From Rhinopomastus cyanomelas (lineage: Eukaryota > Chordata > Aves > Bucerotiformes > Rhinopomastidae), in contig VXBP01005586.1 in NCBI GenBank assembly GCA_013400115.1, positions 71,537 to 135,536 of the forward strand: a stretch of 64,000 nt of DNA, read 5' to 3'. This document shows, one piece after another, positions 19,367-31,666 of this stretch. Below the pieces are notes generated by a model that was given only the letters and a program-made list of their open reading frames with translations, searched no databases and was not told the DNA's origin. The translations under genes and the position numbers were made by a program. Within the stretch, counting starts at the first letter, position 1; every line of letters starts with the position of its first letter.

Positions 19367-21385
19367 TGGGGACACAGACTTACACCATTAGCTGCCAAGG
19401 GGGACTGCTCAGGATGAGATATAGCTCTTGAGCAAGTGAAAAAGAGCATCTCTCTAAACAGCAGCTCCTTGAGTCTCATGAGCATTTAACAGATTTGTCC
19501 CAAACATCTGTTCTTGGCTGCTTGCTGCTGGAGAGACCACGGGATTTTTTTCTATCTAGTTCCTGCCAGATGTGGGCAGCTTTGGGATGAGTCAGTCTCC
19601 TCAGCACCCTGGACCTGTCTCCACCTCCTCTGGAGCTTGCCTTCAGGGCTGGCACCGAGCTGCCAGTGGTATTGGGTGAGAAAGGTGGATGTTTGTCCTT
19701 CCATGCTGGACAAAGTGCATCGTGCTGGCTTTAAATGGACAGGGAGAAGCTGGAGACCACAAGGACTGCCCTGTGTGGCAGCATCCCAGCGCTGGCCAGC
19801 GCTGGACCAGAAATAGTTATGCAAGGCGGTAAGGAAAGGAAAGCAAGTTTACATTGCACCCAAGGAGCAGAGCAGGTAGGACAATGTTTGGAGTAGTCGT
19901 ACAACTCCAGGGCTTCCTGTTTTCCCGCAGGCAGGAGCTGTGATTGTCACTTCTTATTCAGCTCCTCATCCTGGGAGGAAGATTGTATCGGGCTGTCTGG
20001 GGGCAGCAGGATGTTTATATGGCAGGCTGAGTCAAGGTGCTGCTTTATTAAGAGTGGAGCAGAGTCATTGGGGGAAATACACATTTTAGATTGTAATTTT
20101 TATTTAAACAACAAAAAAGGCAGCTCATAGATGTCCAAAGTGCTGTGCAACTGCCACGAGGGCTGTGTGGCTTCCTGCCAGCACCGCGCTTCACTTTTTC
20201 TGAGACTGCTGCACCAGGATTTTACAAGGTGCTGTGAACTACTGGCGACTTAGGGAGGATTCGTGTAACCAGTGATGCTGTGTTGAGAGGCTTTGCTTAA
20301 TTATTATATAAGCTGTTAAACTTTGCGTGGGCTCAGCAGAACCCGCACCTATTTGTGGCGAGGAGAAGCTGCAGCAGTTGTCCAACCTCCACCACTGGGT
20401 CGCTGCCCAGACGAGCCCTCTCTGCCTGCTTAAGTAGGAACCAAGAGCATCATCCCAGGAGAGCCAGGCCAGGGTACTCAAGGAGCCTGAGGATATTGCA
20501 GCTGTCACCTGTCTGTGGTGGAAATCCCATGGAAAAGAAAAAAACCTGTGTTTTGATCCGCTCAAGGGAAGGATGCTCATCAGACCTGCAGCCCTCATCT
20601 GCCTCCCAGCAGCTACTCCCTCCAACTGCTTCTAGGATGCCCAGGGGACTAGAAGCCACCATCTCTATCCCAGTAGCTATTCATGGTGCCATCCAAATAG
20701 TGCAGGACGTTTTACTACTGAGCATATCTCGAAGCCTTGTTAACTACCCAGTCTTGCCTTGCATCCCAAGCACCTCCCTGCTACTCCTGGCCTCCCTCTA
20801 TTCCTCTGACTGCTAAGATGCAGCAGCACTGCAGGGAGAAACCCAAAGCACTCACAGACAAACCCAGCAGAGCTCTCACCTGGGTAGTAACTTGGAAAAT
20901 CTGGTCCCTCACAATTTTTCTCACTTGTTTTTAGTGTGAAGGAAGTCTTGCCCTGGCTCCTGTGTTCCTTAACAACAAGTGCTTTAGGGTCTGACTCCCA
21001 GCTGCCCTTTACGTGTCAGAGCCCTGACTGTGAGTCGTTGTCACAGGCAGGTGCTTGTTTATTCAGTACAGACGCTGCTCCTCTTTGGACCTCTGCTTCC
21101 TTTGGGAATAAGGGGGTGATCTGCAGGCACCCTTGGCATCCACTTCTCCACCTGCCAGCATGAAGGCAAAGCCTGTGCTTGACCCCCTGGCTTCATGCCG
21201 GTGAAGCCTTTTCTTGTTTTTCCACTTGGATGGACTGCACAGGGACTGGGTATGAGACGTCTCAGGACCTCCTGGAGGAGGGGTGGTGGTGGTGGTGAAA
21301 ACGGTCAGGATGGTGGGAATGAAAGTATGGATGTAAAACATGACGCTCTGGAGCCAGATTGTGAACTCCCTCCTGTGATCAGAGA
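19367..21385. other. Non-coding stretch, nothing recognised
   Basis: No supported feature. Overlapping frames at 20239-20816 on both strands lack recognisable domains. Confidence 0.6.
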
Positions 21386-21386
21386 G

Positions 21387-21462
21387 TCACAGAATCATTA
21401 GGGATTGGAAGGGACCTTGGAAGATCGTCTAGTCCAATCCCCCTGCCAGAGCGGGATCGCCG
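21387..21462 (-). mobile_element. CR1 LINE 3' tail, antisense
   Basis: TCACAGAATCATTAGGGATT followed by GGAAGGGACCTTGGAAGATC and CTAGTCCAATCCCCCTGCCA. Truncated after about 75 bases. Confidence 0.88.
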
Positions 21463-21928
21463 GGCTGGAGGAAGATGGACTAAACAAGATAGAACGTCAT
21501 GGGACTTGGGTTTCTGTGTCCTGTGGGTCCTCTTATCCTGCATCTCAGCTCCCTCACTACAAATAGAAAACCCTTCCCCAGGCTTCACACCCTGTCCCTG
21601 CCCCACTTTTCAGGGAGACGTGTTCCTGCTTTACATTTATGGCAGCTTTCCTCCCTCAGTTTCTGCGCTGCTGCCTGGCCAGGAGAGGGAAGCTCTTGCG
21701 TGCATCTGTTGCTGGATGTGGGAGGATGATTTCTCAGGCAGATCTAGCCCAGGGAACGGCTTTTGCTGGAGTTCCCTGAAGCTGAGCCTGTGTGAGGCTG
21801 CACCTAGATACCTGTGCACCGCTCTTGGCCTCTCCCCAGGAAGCGCTGCCGTGTCACCTGCCGGGTATCACGTTCTCACGGTGGCTAGTTCTTTCTGTCA
21901 ATCTAGCGACTCTTCAGCTGCTCAGAGA

Positions 21929-21993
21929 TCATAGAATCATTAGGGATTGGAAGGGACCTCGAAAGATCATCTAGTCCAATCCCCCTGCCACAG
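21929..21993 (-). mobile_element. CR1 LINE 3' tail, antisense
   Basis: ATCATAGAATCATTAGGGAT, then GGAAGGGACCTCGAAAGATC, ending CCCCCTGCCACAG. Only 65 bases are retained. It belongs to the young subfamily by its TCGAAAGATCATCTAG block. Confidence 0.9.
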
Positions 21994-22654
21994 ATGTCTG
22001 ACTTCTTCTGTGTGACTTTCAGAGGAGATGGCAGCAGAGCTCACTTGGGCTACCTCCACAGCAGGCTCTGTGGGATGTTGTTTCTGGTGAGTGGGGCTTT
22101 TGGGAACTCTGGAATCTCTGGTCCCAACTGGTTTGCTCTGTCAGAAGTGGCAGGGGGAAAAGGTCTGTTTGTTTTCCTTTTTCATCAAGACAATAAGCCA
22201 GCAAATACTCTCAGTCTGTTTATATTGGGACAAAGCTGTTCCACGTCCTGTGAAAGGAAAATGACACATCTACTTCTCCTGGGGAGAGACAGCGGTGGAA
22301 CAAATGGACCCAGCTCTAGGCAGGCATGACCGCCAGAAGGCTGAGTGTGTGATGCACAGGGCAGCCTCGGCACTTTAGTCCAGATAGGGAGGGCATGGGG
22401 AGGGCACAGATGCCCACTGGTGGCATTAAGCTTGAGGGTAGATGCATAGGAAGGGCAGAGCTTGGCCCCACACTGCTGCCTCTTCCTCCTCTCCCACCGG
22501 CTCCCGTGAGATGCGGGGCTGTTGACACCAAGAGGTGGCCTCATCCCTTCCGAAGAGTTGTTTTTGGAGTCTTGGGTTGTGAATCACAAACTAAAATTCC
22601 ACTTTCCTGTGTTTTTCTCAGCCTGACACTATGTGGAGAAAGGACAGGAGGCAT

Positions 22655-23885
22655 CACAGGGCAGGACTCACCCAGCAATTCTTTTACCCTGGACTTCAGA
22701 GATTTCAGCCTCTTCAGGGACCTCCTTGGTGCAATGGGACAGAGCCCTGGAGGGGTTGGAGCGACAGAATGTTGGTTAATATTCAAGGACCACCTCCTCC
22801 AAGCTCAAGACCACCGCATCTCTACACAGAAAAAGGAAAAATGCCAGGAGGCCTGTATGGAGGAACAAGGAACTCCTGAAGGAGCTTAGGTGTAAGAAGG
22901 AAGCCTGCAGATGGAGGAAGCAAGGACAGACAGCCTGGGAGGAGAACAGAGAAACTGTCTGCGCAGCCAGGGATCGGGTCAGGGAAGCCAAAGCCCCAAC
23001 AGAATGAAATCTGGCCAGGGACATCAGGGGAGACAAGAAATGGTTTTGCAGGTGTGTCAGGCTGTGTGTGGTTGACAAGCAGGATGAAGGGGCTACCATC
23101 CAGAGAGACCTTGACGGGCTTTGAGCCCTGGGCCTGTGCAAACCTCATGAGGTTCAGTGAGTCCAAGTGCAAGGTCCTACATCTAGGTTGGGGCAATCCC
23201 AAGCACAGTTACATGCTGGGTGGTGCTTGGGTGGAGAAGGCCAAGGGGAAGGACTTGGGGGTGTTGGGACGTGAGAAGCTCAACATGAGCCAGCAAAGCA
23301 TGAGCACAGTCTGAAGGCCAACTGTATCCTAGGCTGTATCAAGTGTCACCAACAGAACAAGGGAGGTGATTTTCCTCCTCTAAGTCTGGTCTTGTGAGAC
23401 TTTACATGGATTGCTGCAACCAGTTCTGGAGCCCCCAGTAATAAGAAGGACATGGAAATGTTGGAGCAAGTCCAGAGGAGGCCACAAGGATGATCAAAGG
23501 GCTGGAGCACCTCTCTTGTAAGAGCAGGCTGCAGGAATTGGGGCTCTTCAGCCTGGAGGAGAAAAGGCTCTGAGGGGACCTTTATAGCAGTCTTCCAGTA
23601 CCTGAAGGGGGTTACAGGAAAGCTGGAGATGGGACTTTTTGAGGGACTCTAGTGATAGGACAAGGGGGGATGGTATCAAGCTAAAAGAGGGGAGGATATT
23701 TGTAAAATATTCCTTGCTATGAGGTTGCCCAAGGAGGTTGTGGATGCCCCCTCCCTGGAACTGTTCAAGACCAGGTTGAATGGGGCTCTGGGCAAGCTGG
23801 TCTGGTGGAAGGTGTCCTTGCCCATGGGAGGCAACTTGGAACTAGATGAACTTTGAGGTTCCTTCTAACCTTAGCTATCAGGACT
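22655..23885 (+). mobile_element. Old CR1 LINE, about 1.2 kb with an internal deletion
   Basis: The 5' part (TATTCAAGGACCACCTCCTC, CTGGGAGGAGAACAGAGAAA) resembles the CR1 ORF2 segment between endonuclease and reverse transcriptase. The sequence then jumps near 23090 to the 3' ORF2 region (TGAGTCCAAGTGCAAGGTCC, GGACTTGGGGGTGTTGGGAC, CTTCAGCCTGGAGGAGAAAA). Most of the RT core is missing. It ends near TTTGAGGTTCCTTCTAACCT. Many stops show long decay. Confidence 0.8.
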
Positions 23886-24432
23886 AGGGACATAATTCTC
23901 CTCCTGTACTGGGCACTGGTGAGGGCTCACTTTGAGCACTGGGGCACTTCTGGGCCCCTCCCTTCAAGAAAGAGATTGAGGTGTTGGACTGGGTCCAGAG
24001 AAGAGCGACAAGACTGGTGAAGGGGCTGGAGGGGAAGTCTGATGAGGGAAGGCTGAGGAAGCTGGGGTTGTTTAGCCTGGAGAAGAGGAGCCTGAGGGGC
24101 GATGTCATCTCTCTTTACAACTACCTGAAAGGAGGCTGTAGTCAGGTGGAGGTCGGGCTCTTCTCCCAGGCAGTTAGAGAGAGGATGAGAGGGCAGGGCC
24201 TGAAGCTGTGCCAGGGGAGGTTTAGGTTGGATGTTACGAAGCCCTTCCTCATGGAAGGGGTGATCAGGCACTGGAATGGAGCGTCTGGGGCAGCGGTGGA
24301 GTTCCTGTCCCTGGAGATGTGTAAGGCTGTGGCACTTAGTGCCCTGGTCTAGCTGATTGTGGTGATGTTGGGTCCTAGGCTGGACTTGCTGGGCTCCGAG
24401 ATCCTTTCCAGCCTCAATAATTCTGTGATTCA
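23886..24432 (+). mobile_element. Old CR1 LINE of a second subfamily, 0.55 kb
   Basis: Abuts the preceding element. It runs from GCACTGGTGAGGGCTCACTT through GGTCCAGAGAAGAGCGACAA, with an ORF2-end open stretch on the plus strand (peptides RRATRLVKGLEG, KLGLFSLEKRSLRGDVI, YLKGGC), to GATCCTTTCCAGCCTCAATA and ATTCTGTGATT. The open stretch is a retained ORF2 remnant, not a host gene. Confidence 0.85.
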
Positions 24433-25677
24433 GCTGCAGTGCTTCGGGCTGGCTCTGCTTGGCTCCCACCATCCCCTCCCTGGACACTGGGCGCCTGATC
24501 CCACCTGGGGACTCTCAGGGACATCCAGCTCATTGTGCTTATGCACCCTCATCCCTCAATGGGACTGAGCCAGTCAGGTCTGATGCGATGCCTGGCTCCA
24601 GCCAGCCAGTGGGCAGAACCCCTCGCCCCCCATGTGAGCCTTGTCTGGATGCATGTGAGGATGTGCACGGTGACATCCTCCATGGTGACACCTTTCTTGG
24701 GCCTTGTCTTGTGGGTGCAGGAGCCGCTCATCCCAGTCCTGCTTTCGTCTGTGCTGATACCTCCTGCAAACCAAGTGCATGCCTGGGATGTTTTCACGGG
24801 AGCAGGGCAGCCCTTCACGGATAGGCACAAACAGGAACATTCCCAGGACATTTTTCTTGGTTTAATTTATCTTTCAGATTGCTCACTAGCTGCTTGCCCA
24901 ACAAGGAAAGGTCAGGGAGAAGGAAAAATGCATGACCCTGAGGACCCACAGCACCACCCTGAGACACGTCAGGGATGAGGAATTTTCTTGGCGTGGGGAC
25001 TGAGAGGCTGTTTTGCCCCTGCAAAGCACTGGCAGCTCCTGGGGTGGTTCTACCGGCTTCACTCTGGAACAAGCCCTTTGAAGAAGCCCCAGGAGCTCAC
25101 AGCTCTGCTGTAGCCCTGACTGGATCCAACATCCACATTCTTGATCACTAAATTGACCAGAGGTAGTTTTTTTAACATTTCCTTGTAGTTATTTTTATCT
25201 AAAAGTGAAGAAAAGAGAAACTTCTCTTCCTATTGTTTTTTCTCAGAGCTTGTGGAAGGAAGAAGAGGGGAAATGGCTTTCGTCCCTCATTCAAAGCTGG
25301 CAAACACAGCCAGAACCTGCTGCCTTCTCCCATTATTTTGCTTTTACAGTAAATTTTGCCTAACGGTCAGTGAGCGGGGTACTTCTGCAGAGACCTCCGT
25401 CCTGTGAAAAACCACTCCTTGCCTTTCGCCTTTGAGGAACCTGTGTGGGAGATACCAAATGAGGGAAGAAACTGGACCCCGCTGGGGGCACTAGGGAGAT
25501 AGTAGCTTTAGAGCCCTACACGACCTTCCAACCCATCACTCTGCAGTGCTTATCCTTTTTTATTCATCTGCACGTCTCAACTGACAAGAAGAGTTGTCTC
25601 ATTGTGGACTCTGCCATCATCTGGCTACCTACTGCTCTCCTAGCCACCTCCACTGTTCCGTGAAGGATGTTTGTTTT
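24433..25677. other. Non-coding stretch, nothing recognised
   Basis: Several overlapping open frames on both strands (24535-24978 and others) have no domain I can name. No repeat was identified. Confidence 0.6.
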
Positions 25678-25776
25678 AGAATCATAGAATCATTAGGGAT
25701 TGGAAGAGACCTTGAACAATCATCTAGCCCAAACTCTCTGCCACAGGAAGATCCCCTAGACCAAGTCACACAGGAT
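25678..25776 (-). mobile_element. CR1 LINE 3' tail, antisense
   Basis: AGAATCATAGAATCATTAGG, GATTGGAAGAGACCTTGAAC, then GACCAAGTCACACAGGAT. About 100 bases, moderately diverged. Confidence 0.88.
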
Positions 25777-27477
25777 GGCCAGCCCTGCTACTGACAATGG
25801 CACTTGGCCTCCTACTTGGCGCTGCTCCCTCTCTTTTGGGGAGCAACCATCGCCGCAGGGCAACGCCAATTTTTTAAACGACATTGATTTAAATAGGGTT
25901 TCCACCTGCTCGAGTGGTTGTTCTCTAACTGCTGTGACAATACTATTTAGGGGAGTTGCATTTGACTCCCTGTAGGTAACTGAAGTCTGCTGGACTTAAA
26001 TCTTTCCAAACCGGCTGAAGACGAGGGAAGTGACTTCTCATCACCTGCTGCACAACAAAACCCCTGTGTTAGGGATGAGAGGGGCTGGAAACCAAGAACC
26101 AAGTGAGCACCCTTTCACATGCAGCCACAACTAAAGCATCAAGAGATCCCAGAGTCGAGTCAGTTTCTCCCCGGACAATCGCAGAGGGCTTCAGCTGTGC
26201 CTCTCAGCACGGGCGCACAATGCGGCAGCTGCTGGAGGTCACGCTCCGCTGCTCCACGCGCCGCGTGTGCTGACTTCTCAAGCAGTGAAACTCCTGCCAG
26301 GGCAAGAACGATGCAAAATGGAGGGCCAGAGACCTCTGTGCATGACGGAAAGTTCCAGGAGGGGTGGACAGCTGAACGCCCCGGCAGCTGCCTGACTCTG
26401 TGAGCCTTTGTCTTCCACTGTTGCCACTGAACGTGGCATGTGGGAACAAATCACGTCTGGAGAGCTCTGCGGAAGCTCTCTCTTGGCAGCAGACATTTCA
26501 GAAGGCACCACTGCTAACTTCTAGATGCGACCTTGTGGCAGGTTTTGCCTCTGCGAGCTACTGACACCAACAGGCTGCTGTACCCTGGCTGAGCAACCTC
26601 AGCGGACTCTTCTGGTGAAGATGAAGGAGGCAAACAGGATGGGTGATGGAGAGTTGGCTCCCTTGGTAAATACACCCAATAGCAGTCTTCCATTGCTCAC
26701 TTCAGCCCCCAAGGGAGGGGAAGCTGGCAGGAAAGGGGTGGAAAGATACTGCAGACTCCATACCAAACCAATGCTTTCAGGAGCTCCTGAGTGGTGGGAA
26801 CTGGCATTGCTGCTGGGATTGATGTGGGAATGCTGCCCCAGTCCTTGGGGTTTGACTGGAGAGGAACATTGAAATGCTCCTGAGAGCTGGCACTTTGGTC
26901 CTCCTGAAGCTTTTTTAGACCTCTCACTGGTGGTTTGGTGTTGCTCCAGCACATTCCCACTCCCTTACTCCTTCTCCAGCAGCCCCTTTGCAGAAGACCA
27001 TGCTGGTGTCCCAGGAGAGCTGCCGGTGCCAGCTGCCTCTATAAATACTCCTGTTACAAATTCAGAGAGCTCAGTCCCTGGCAGGCACAGCCCTGCCTCT
27101 GATCACTGCGGCGCAGGGTGCTGAGCTGCACACATGTGGGCTGTGAGCACGGCCACAAAAGAAGCAGCTGCTAATGTCTTGTCAGCTGTCTTGCGTTTTG
27201 ATTGTCAATGGATTAATAAAAGTGAACTGGTGGTGTCTCTCCAGTACTGCAACACTTCCACTCCTTTGGGCTTGCTTAAGTCCAGTATTTAAACTTCACT
27301 GCCAGGGTGAATTGCTTTCAGAAATGGAGACGTGTATGCACACAGAAGCCTGGCAATGAACCTGGGAGATGGGGGCTGGTGTGTTGGGTTCAGACCTGTG
27401 CGTCTGTCTTTGGCCATTTCATGCCATTTCACTAAGTTTTCTGTGCTGCAGGATGTGTCCTTCCAGATCGAGAGGGG
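25777..27477. other. Non-coding stretch with an isolated TATA-like sequence
   Basis: No gene is supported. A TATAAATA sits at 27040-27047 and an AATAAA near 27215 on the plus strand, but no convincing open frame lies between them. Confidence 0.55.
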
Positions 27478-28022
27478 TTCTTCTCCCCCTCTGCTCTGCA
27501 CTAGTGAGACCACATCTGGAGTACTGTGTCCAGTTCTGGGCCCCTTGGTTCAAGAAGGGCACAGAGCTGCTGGAGGGTGTCCAGCGTAGAGCAACGAGGA
27601 TGATGAAGGAAGTGGAGCACCTCCCTTATGAGGAGAGGCTGGGGGAGCTGGGTCTGTTTAGCTTGGAGGAGACTGAGGGGTGACCTCATTAATAGCTATA
27701 CATATGTGAAGGGTGGGTGTCAGGAGGATGGAGCCAGGCTCTTCTCAGTGTCATCTAGTGATAGGATGAGGGGCAATGGGTGTAAGCTGGAACATAGGAG
27801 GTTCCACATCAATATGAGAAGGAACTTGTTCCCAGTGAAGGTGACAGAGCACTGGAAGAGGCTGCCCAGGGGGGTTGTGGAGTCTCCATCTCTGGAGACG
27901 TTTCAAACCCACCTGGATGTGTTCCTGTGTGACTTGGTCTAGGTGATCCTGCTGAGACAGGGGGATTGGACTAGATGATCTTTCGAGGTGTCTTCTGATC
28001 CCTAATGATTCTGTGATTCCAT
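27478..28022 (+). mobile_element. Young CR1 LINE, 3' 0.54 kb
   Basis: Starts near TTCTCCCCCTCTGCTCTGCA, continues with GAGTACTGTGTCCAGTTCTG and the ORF2 end (RRATRMMKEVEHLPYEERL), and finishes GATCTTTCGAGGTGTCTTCT, ATTCTGTGATTCC. One of the best preserved 3' ends in the window. Confidence 0.93.
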
Positions 28023-29553
28023 AGGTTGGAATTTTCCCAGAGGCAGCGGGTGGAAGGCAGCTCTGCCACCCCACTCTCCCCAGCCTGGGGAATAACAGCA
28101 GAGGCTTTTCTCTAAGTTGCCCAAAGAGATTTCTTTGCGTGGTCCTTGCCCCAGACTGACTCTCTGAGCCTTTGCACGTGGAGAGGCTGATTTCCCAGGA
28201 ATGGCTGCATCATACTTGTGTTCAGAGCTGTGCAAGGAGGACAAAAGCCTCACCTGTCTGTGTGTCTTCACAGCTCCCTGCAATATCAAAGGACATCTCG
28301 GGGACGGGCTGCAGCCAGAGCAGCTTTCAGTCCTGCATCCACGGCTCCAGTAAGAGAACTGGCACTTATTCTTAAGGGGAAAATAATTTGTCCTTCTCCC
28401 TCTTCTCAGGGAATTTTCTCACTCCCTTTTGCTTGCTTTGGAGGAAGACTGGATTGCTGGGGGTTGAGGAAAACTTGTGCTTGAGACCCAGGGAATGTGT
28501 GAATTCCTACTGGCGTTCCTCTCAGTGCAATTCCCTTGGCACCTGAGGGCTTTTCCTAGTCTCAGAGAAAAGCAGGCAAAAGCAGAGTAGGAGCTGGTGG
28601 GGGGCAGAGCACTTGCCAGTGTTTTCCTTTCATGCATGATGCTGGTGACCTTGGTGGCTTTGGAATATGGTTTCTGTGTATGACTACCTGCCCAGGGCAA
28701 ACACAGCTGAGACAGATGCTTTTCCATTACAGGAGACTGAAAGTCATTTGCATTCAGGCTCAGAATAGCCTGTCCCAAAAGTGGGGTGGTTCTGTGTACC
28801 CCAGAGGTGGGGAGCAGCTTCCCAAGGGTTGGGGTGTGTAGGCACTGTGTCACAGGGGACTGGGAAGAGCGGGAGGAATGACGGTTCTCCCGCACTTATG
28901 TTTGTCTCCCGATTGATGACCAGGCCCAGAAGGCAGGATATGCCTCCCCGGAGCCCAGCAAACACACACACACATCTACCTGGGAAGGATGCGAACCCGA
29001 AGCCCACCACTAAAAATATTCAGGCAGCCAGAGATTTTCCAAAACAGAGTTCCGGAAATGCTAAAGTTGGGGTGGTTCATGGAGGGAGGGAGCACAACTG
29101 CTTTGTGTGAGCAGGAACAACACGAATCCAGCCATTCGTCCTGCCCCTAGGCTGGGCCACTGTGCTCCGCACTGCCTAGCCATAGCCTCATAGGCACCAG
29201 CTTTCCAAGAAGAGCTGCTGCAAAAACAGGAATCCCTTATCGGGCAGCAGGAAATCCTATTTTTACGTGAAGTTCAGATTAAAAATATAAGGGAAAGATA
29301 CACACAGTGTGTGTGAGCTAAAATTAAACCTTGAGCCTCTCCCCTGCAGGCTGGGTCCTGCTGCTCGCCTGGCTGAGGAACTCATGGTGAAGGCCAAGAG
29401 GGAGCCCTCTGTCACTGGCCCTTCTCTGTAGAGTTTGCTCTGCTGCAGTGCTCTTCTCCTCCCAGCAAGCTTCATGAGCATGGCTTAAATAAACCACCTT
29501 GGACCACTGCTGTAGCTGTCCTGGGCAAGTGGGAAGATACCCTTTCACAAATT
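28023..29553. other. Non-coding stretch, nothing recognised
   Basis: No supported gene. A very short CA run occurs near 28965-28975. Confidence 0.6.
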
Positions 29554-29748
29554 CTCATTGATGTTTATAAATATGTGAAGGGTGGGTGTCAGGAGGACGG
29601 AGCCAGGCTCTGCTCAGTGTCCTCTAACGATAGGACAAGGGGCAATGGGTGTCAGCTGGAACACAGGAGGTTCCACACAAATGTGATAAGGAACCTCTTC
29701 ACAGTGACGGTGACAGAGCACTGGAAGAGGCTCTTCCTTCTCTGGAGG
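29554..29748 (+). mobile_element. Internal CR1 ORF2 fragment lacking its 3' end
   Basis: Contains TGTTTATAAATATGTGAAGG, GTGTCAGGAGGACGGAGCCA and CAGAGCACTGGAAGAGGCT, then breaks off after a CTTCCTTCTCTGGAG remnant. The usual CR1 3' UTR and ATTCTATG tail are absent, so a later deletion or rearrangement removed them. Confidence 0.85.
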
Positions 29749-31204
29749 CTCTGCTCTGAGCCTGTGGCTGCAAAATATGCCCTGGAAGGTTGTTTCCTTG
29801 GAAGAAATACCTGAGAGCATTTGCAGCCTTCATCAGGAGAGTGAAGCCCAGAGAAATCAGGTGGAGCTGCCTGAGTTAGCCATGCCCATGGGAATGCTTA
29901 GCAGAGGTTTGACTTGCCAGGTGAGCAGAATGACAGGTGAATTTAATGCAATCACAGGCAGGTTTCAAAAGCTCACGAGGCCATGGCTGCCTTCATTTTC
30001 TTCTGGGAGCCGGGTTGTGTTAAAGGAACAATCTTTGGAGAACAGGTAGGTAAAGGGAAGGGAGTGGGAGAGGATGAATGGATGGATGATGAGAAAGCAC
30101 TTGGAGCTGGTTTTGGATACTCTTGAATGCCTAGGGCTGGAGGGAACTGCCTGGACTGTTGGTTCAGCCAGCGTCAGCTTTCTTAGAAGGCTTTTCGATT
30201 CTGGGAGAGGGTAGGGTTGCTGGATGGGCTGCACGTGTTGAAGCTGTGTCCTCATCCACTCTGCCTGCGTTGTGCACTGGTGTGCACGTGTGGAAAGAGC
30301 CGCTGCCAGCGAATACGGACAAGGGACTGAGCCTTGCTGGCCAAGCCTGGGTGTGAACGGCCGCGTGTGGCTCGTGTGCAGTGACAGACGGGTGCCTGAG
30401 CACGCGCAGCGGTGCAAGGCTGTGATCTCTGCCGCGTTGGGAAAGCGCTTCTCGCTTGCATCACTTGCTGTAAGACGAGGTGGTGCAATTTGGGGAAGGA
30501 GAAGTGACGTGGTGCCAGCTCTGGTCTGGAAGAGAATGCTGGTCGGAGGCTGCTTTTGCTCCGTGGGGTGCAGTCTGCTTTGAACTCTGCCCTGTGAAAC
30601 TGTCTTGCTCGTGCGCACGGAGATTTTCTTTGCGAAACATCGCGTTGCCGTTTCGCTCCCTTGAAATCACTGTCACGACTGCCCAGACTGCTGCGGTGCC
30701 AGGCAAACCGTGGGGCTCTGCCCCTGCTTTTTCCCTTCCCAGGCCAGCAGCTACAAATCGGAGGATAAATAGAGCACTTAGTTATTTTTACTTCATTTTC
30801 TGCAGTGGACTGAGTTTCTGGCTGGCTCTTCCCCTTTCAATGAGAAGTGATTTGGGGGAATTAAATGTTAAAGTCTTGTGTGGGAGTCTGGTGCTCCTGA
30901 GGGATCATGTATATCCATATTTGATGTGGAGTGAAGCATGTGCAGTGATTTTCTTCTCCTCTTTGAAGAAGAGAGGTGTTTGGGGCTAGTGAAATCACAG
31001 ATGAACGTGAATGGCTTTGGGCTTTGGATGCAAATCGTACCCCAAATGCTCCTTGAGCGAGGTGGCTTCTACAAGGAAGGGCCGACTGAGAAGTATGATA
31101 TGGCCTCTGTGGCCCATGGTCTGACCTCTTCAATCAGGAACACTGGTTCTGGAAGGTGATTTAAGTGATGGAGAGGGCTGCTCATGTAGCCCGTCAGGAT
31201 CCCT
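29749..31204. other. Non-coding stretch with a CpG-containing patch
   Basis: From about 30230 to 30720 CpG dinucleotides are frequent for this window (CACGTGTG, GGCCGCGTG, GCACGCGCAGCGG, GCCGCGTTGG). A minus-strand open frame of 217 codons at 29965-30618 overlaps it, but I recognise no domain. It could be a remnant promoter, an unannotated RNA or chance. Confidence 0.45.
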
Positions 31205-31552
31205 GAGCTCATTAATGTATATAAATATGTGAAAAGTGGGTGTCAGGAGGATGGAGCCAGGCTCTGCTCAGTGTCGTCTAACGATAGGACAAGTGGCAAT
31301 GGGTGTCAGCTGGAACATAAGAGGTTCTGTATAAATATGAGAAGGAACTTCTTCACAGTGCTCTTCACAGAGCACTGGAGCAGGCTGCCCAGGGGGGTTG
31401 TGGAGTCTCCTTCTCTGGAGATGTTTAAAACCTGTCTGGATGTGTTCCTGTGTGACTTGGTCTAGGTGATCCTGCTGTGTCAGGGGGATTGGACTGGATG
31501 ATCTTTCGAGGTCCCCTCCAATCCCTAATGTTCTGTGATCCTGTGGAATCTG
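31205..31552 (+). mobile_element. Young CR1 LINE, 3' 0.35 kb
   Basis: From AGCTCATTAATGTATATAAA through GTGTCAGGAGGATGGAGCCA to GGACTGGATGATCTTTCGAG and CCCTAATGTTCTGTGATCC. Sense on the plus strand, 5'-truncated. Confidence 0.93.
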
Positions 31553-31666
31553 CACCGAATGCTTGCTGCTGGTGGCTTTAGGGTTTCAGATGAAAATGTG
31601 TGCCTGAGGTCCCCCTCTGACTATAGGGCAGGCTGGCATCAAGCACAAAAAGCCACCCATCTGCTA

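Noticed and set aside
23981..24352. Plus-strand 123-codon open frame as a host gene
   Set aside because: Its peptides (RRATRLVKG, LGLFSLEKR, YLKGGC) are the decayed C-terminal end of CR1 ORF2.
25478..25496. Second CTCF-like site (CCCGCTGGGGGCACTAGG)
   Set aside because: It differs from the core at the usually invariant A of the AG step, so it is too weak to list.
27040..27220. TATAAATA promoter with a downstream AATAAA as a small gene
   Set aside because: No convincing open frame, splice signals or conserved motif lies between them. Such short motifs are expected by chance.
29965..30618. 217-codon minus-strand open frame as a gene
   Set aside because: No recognisable domain, low-complexity composition, and open frames also on the other strand. 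Kept only as part of the CpG-patch note.
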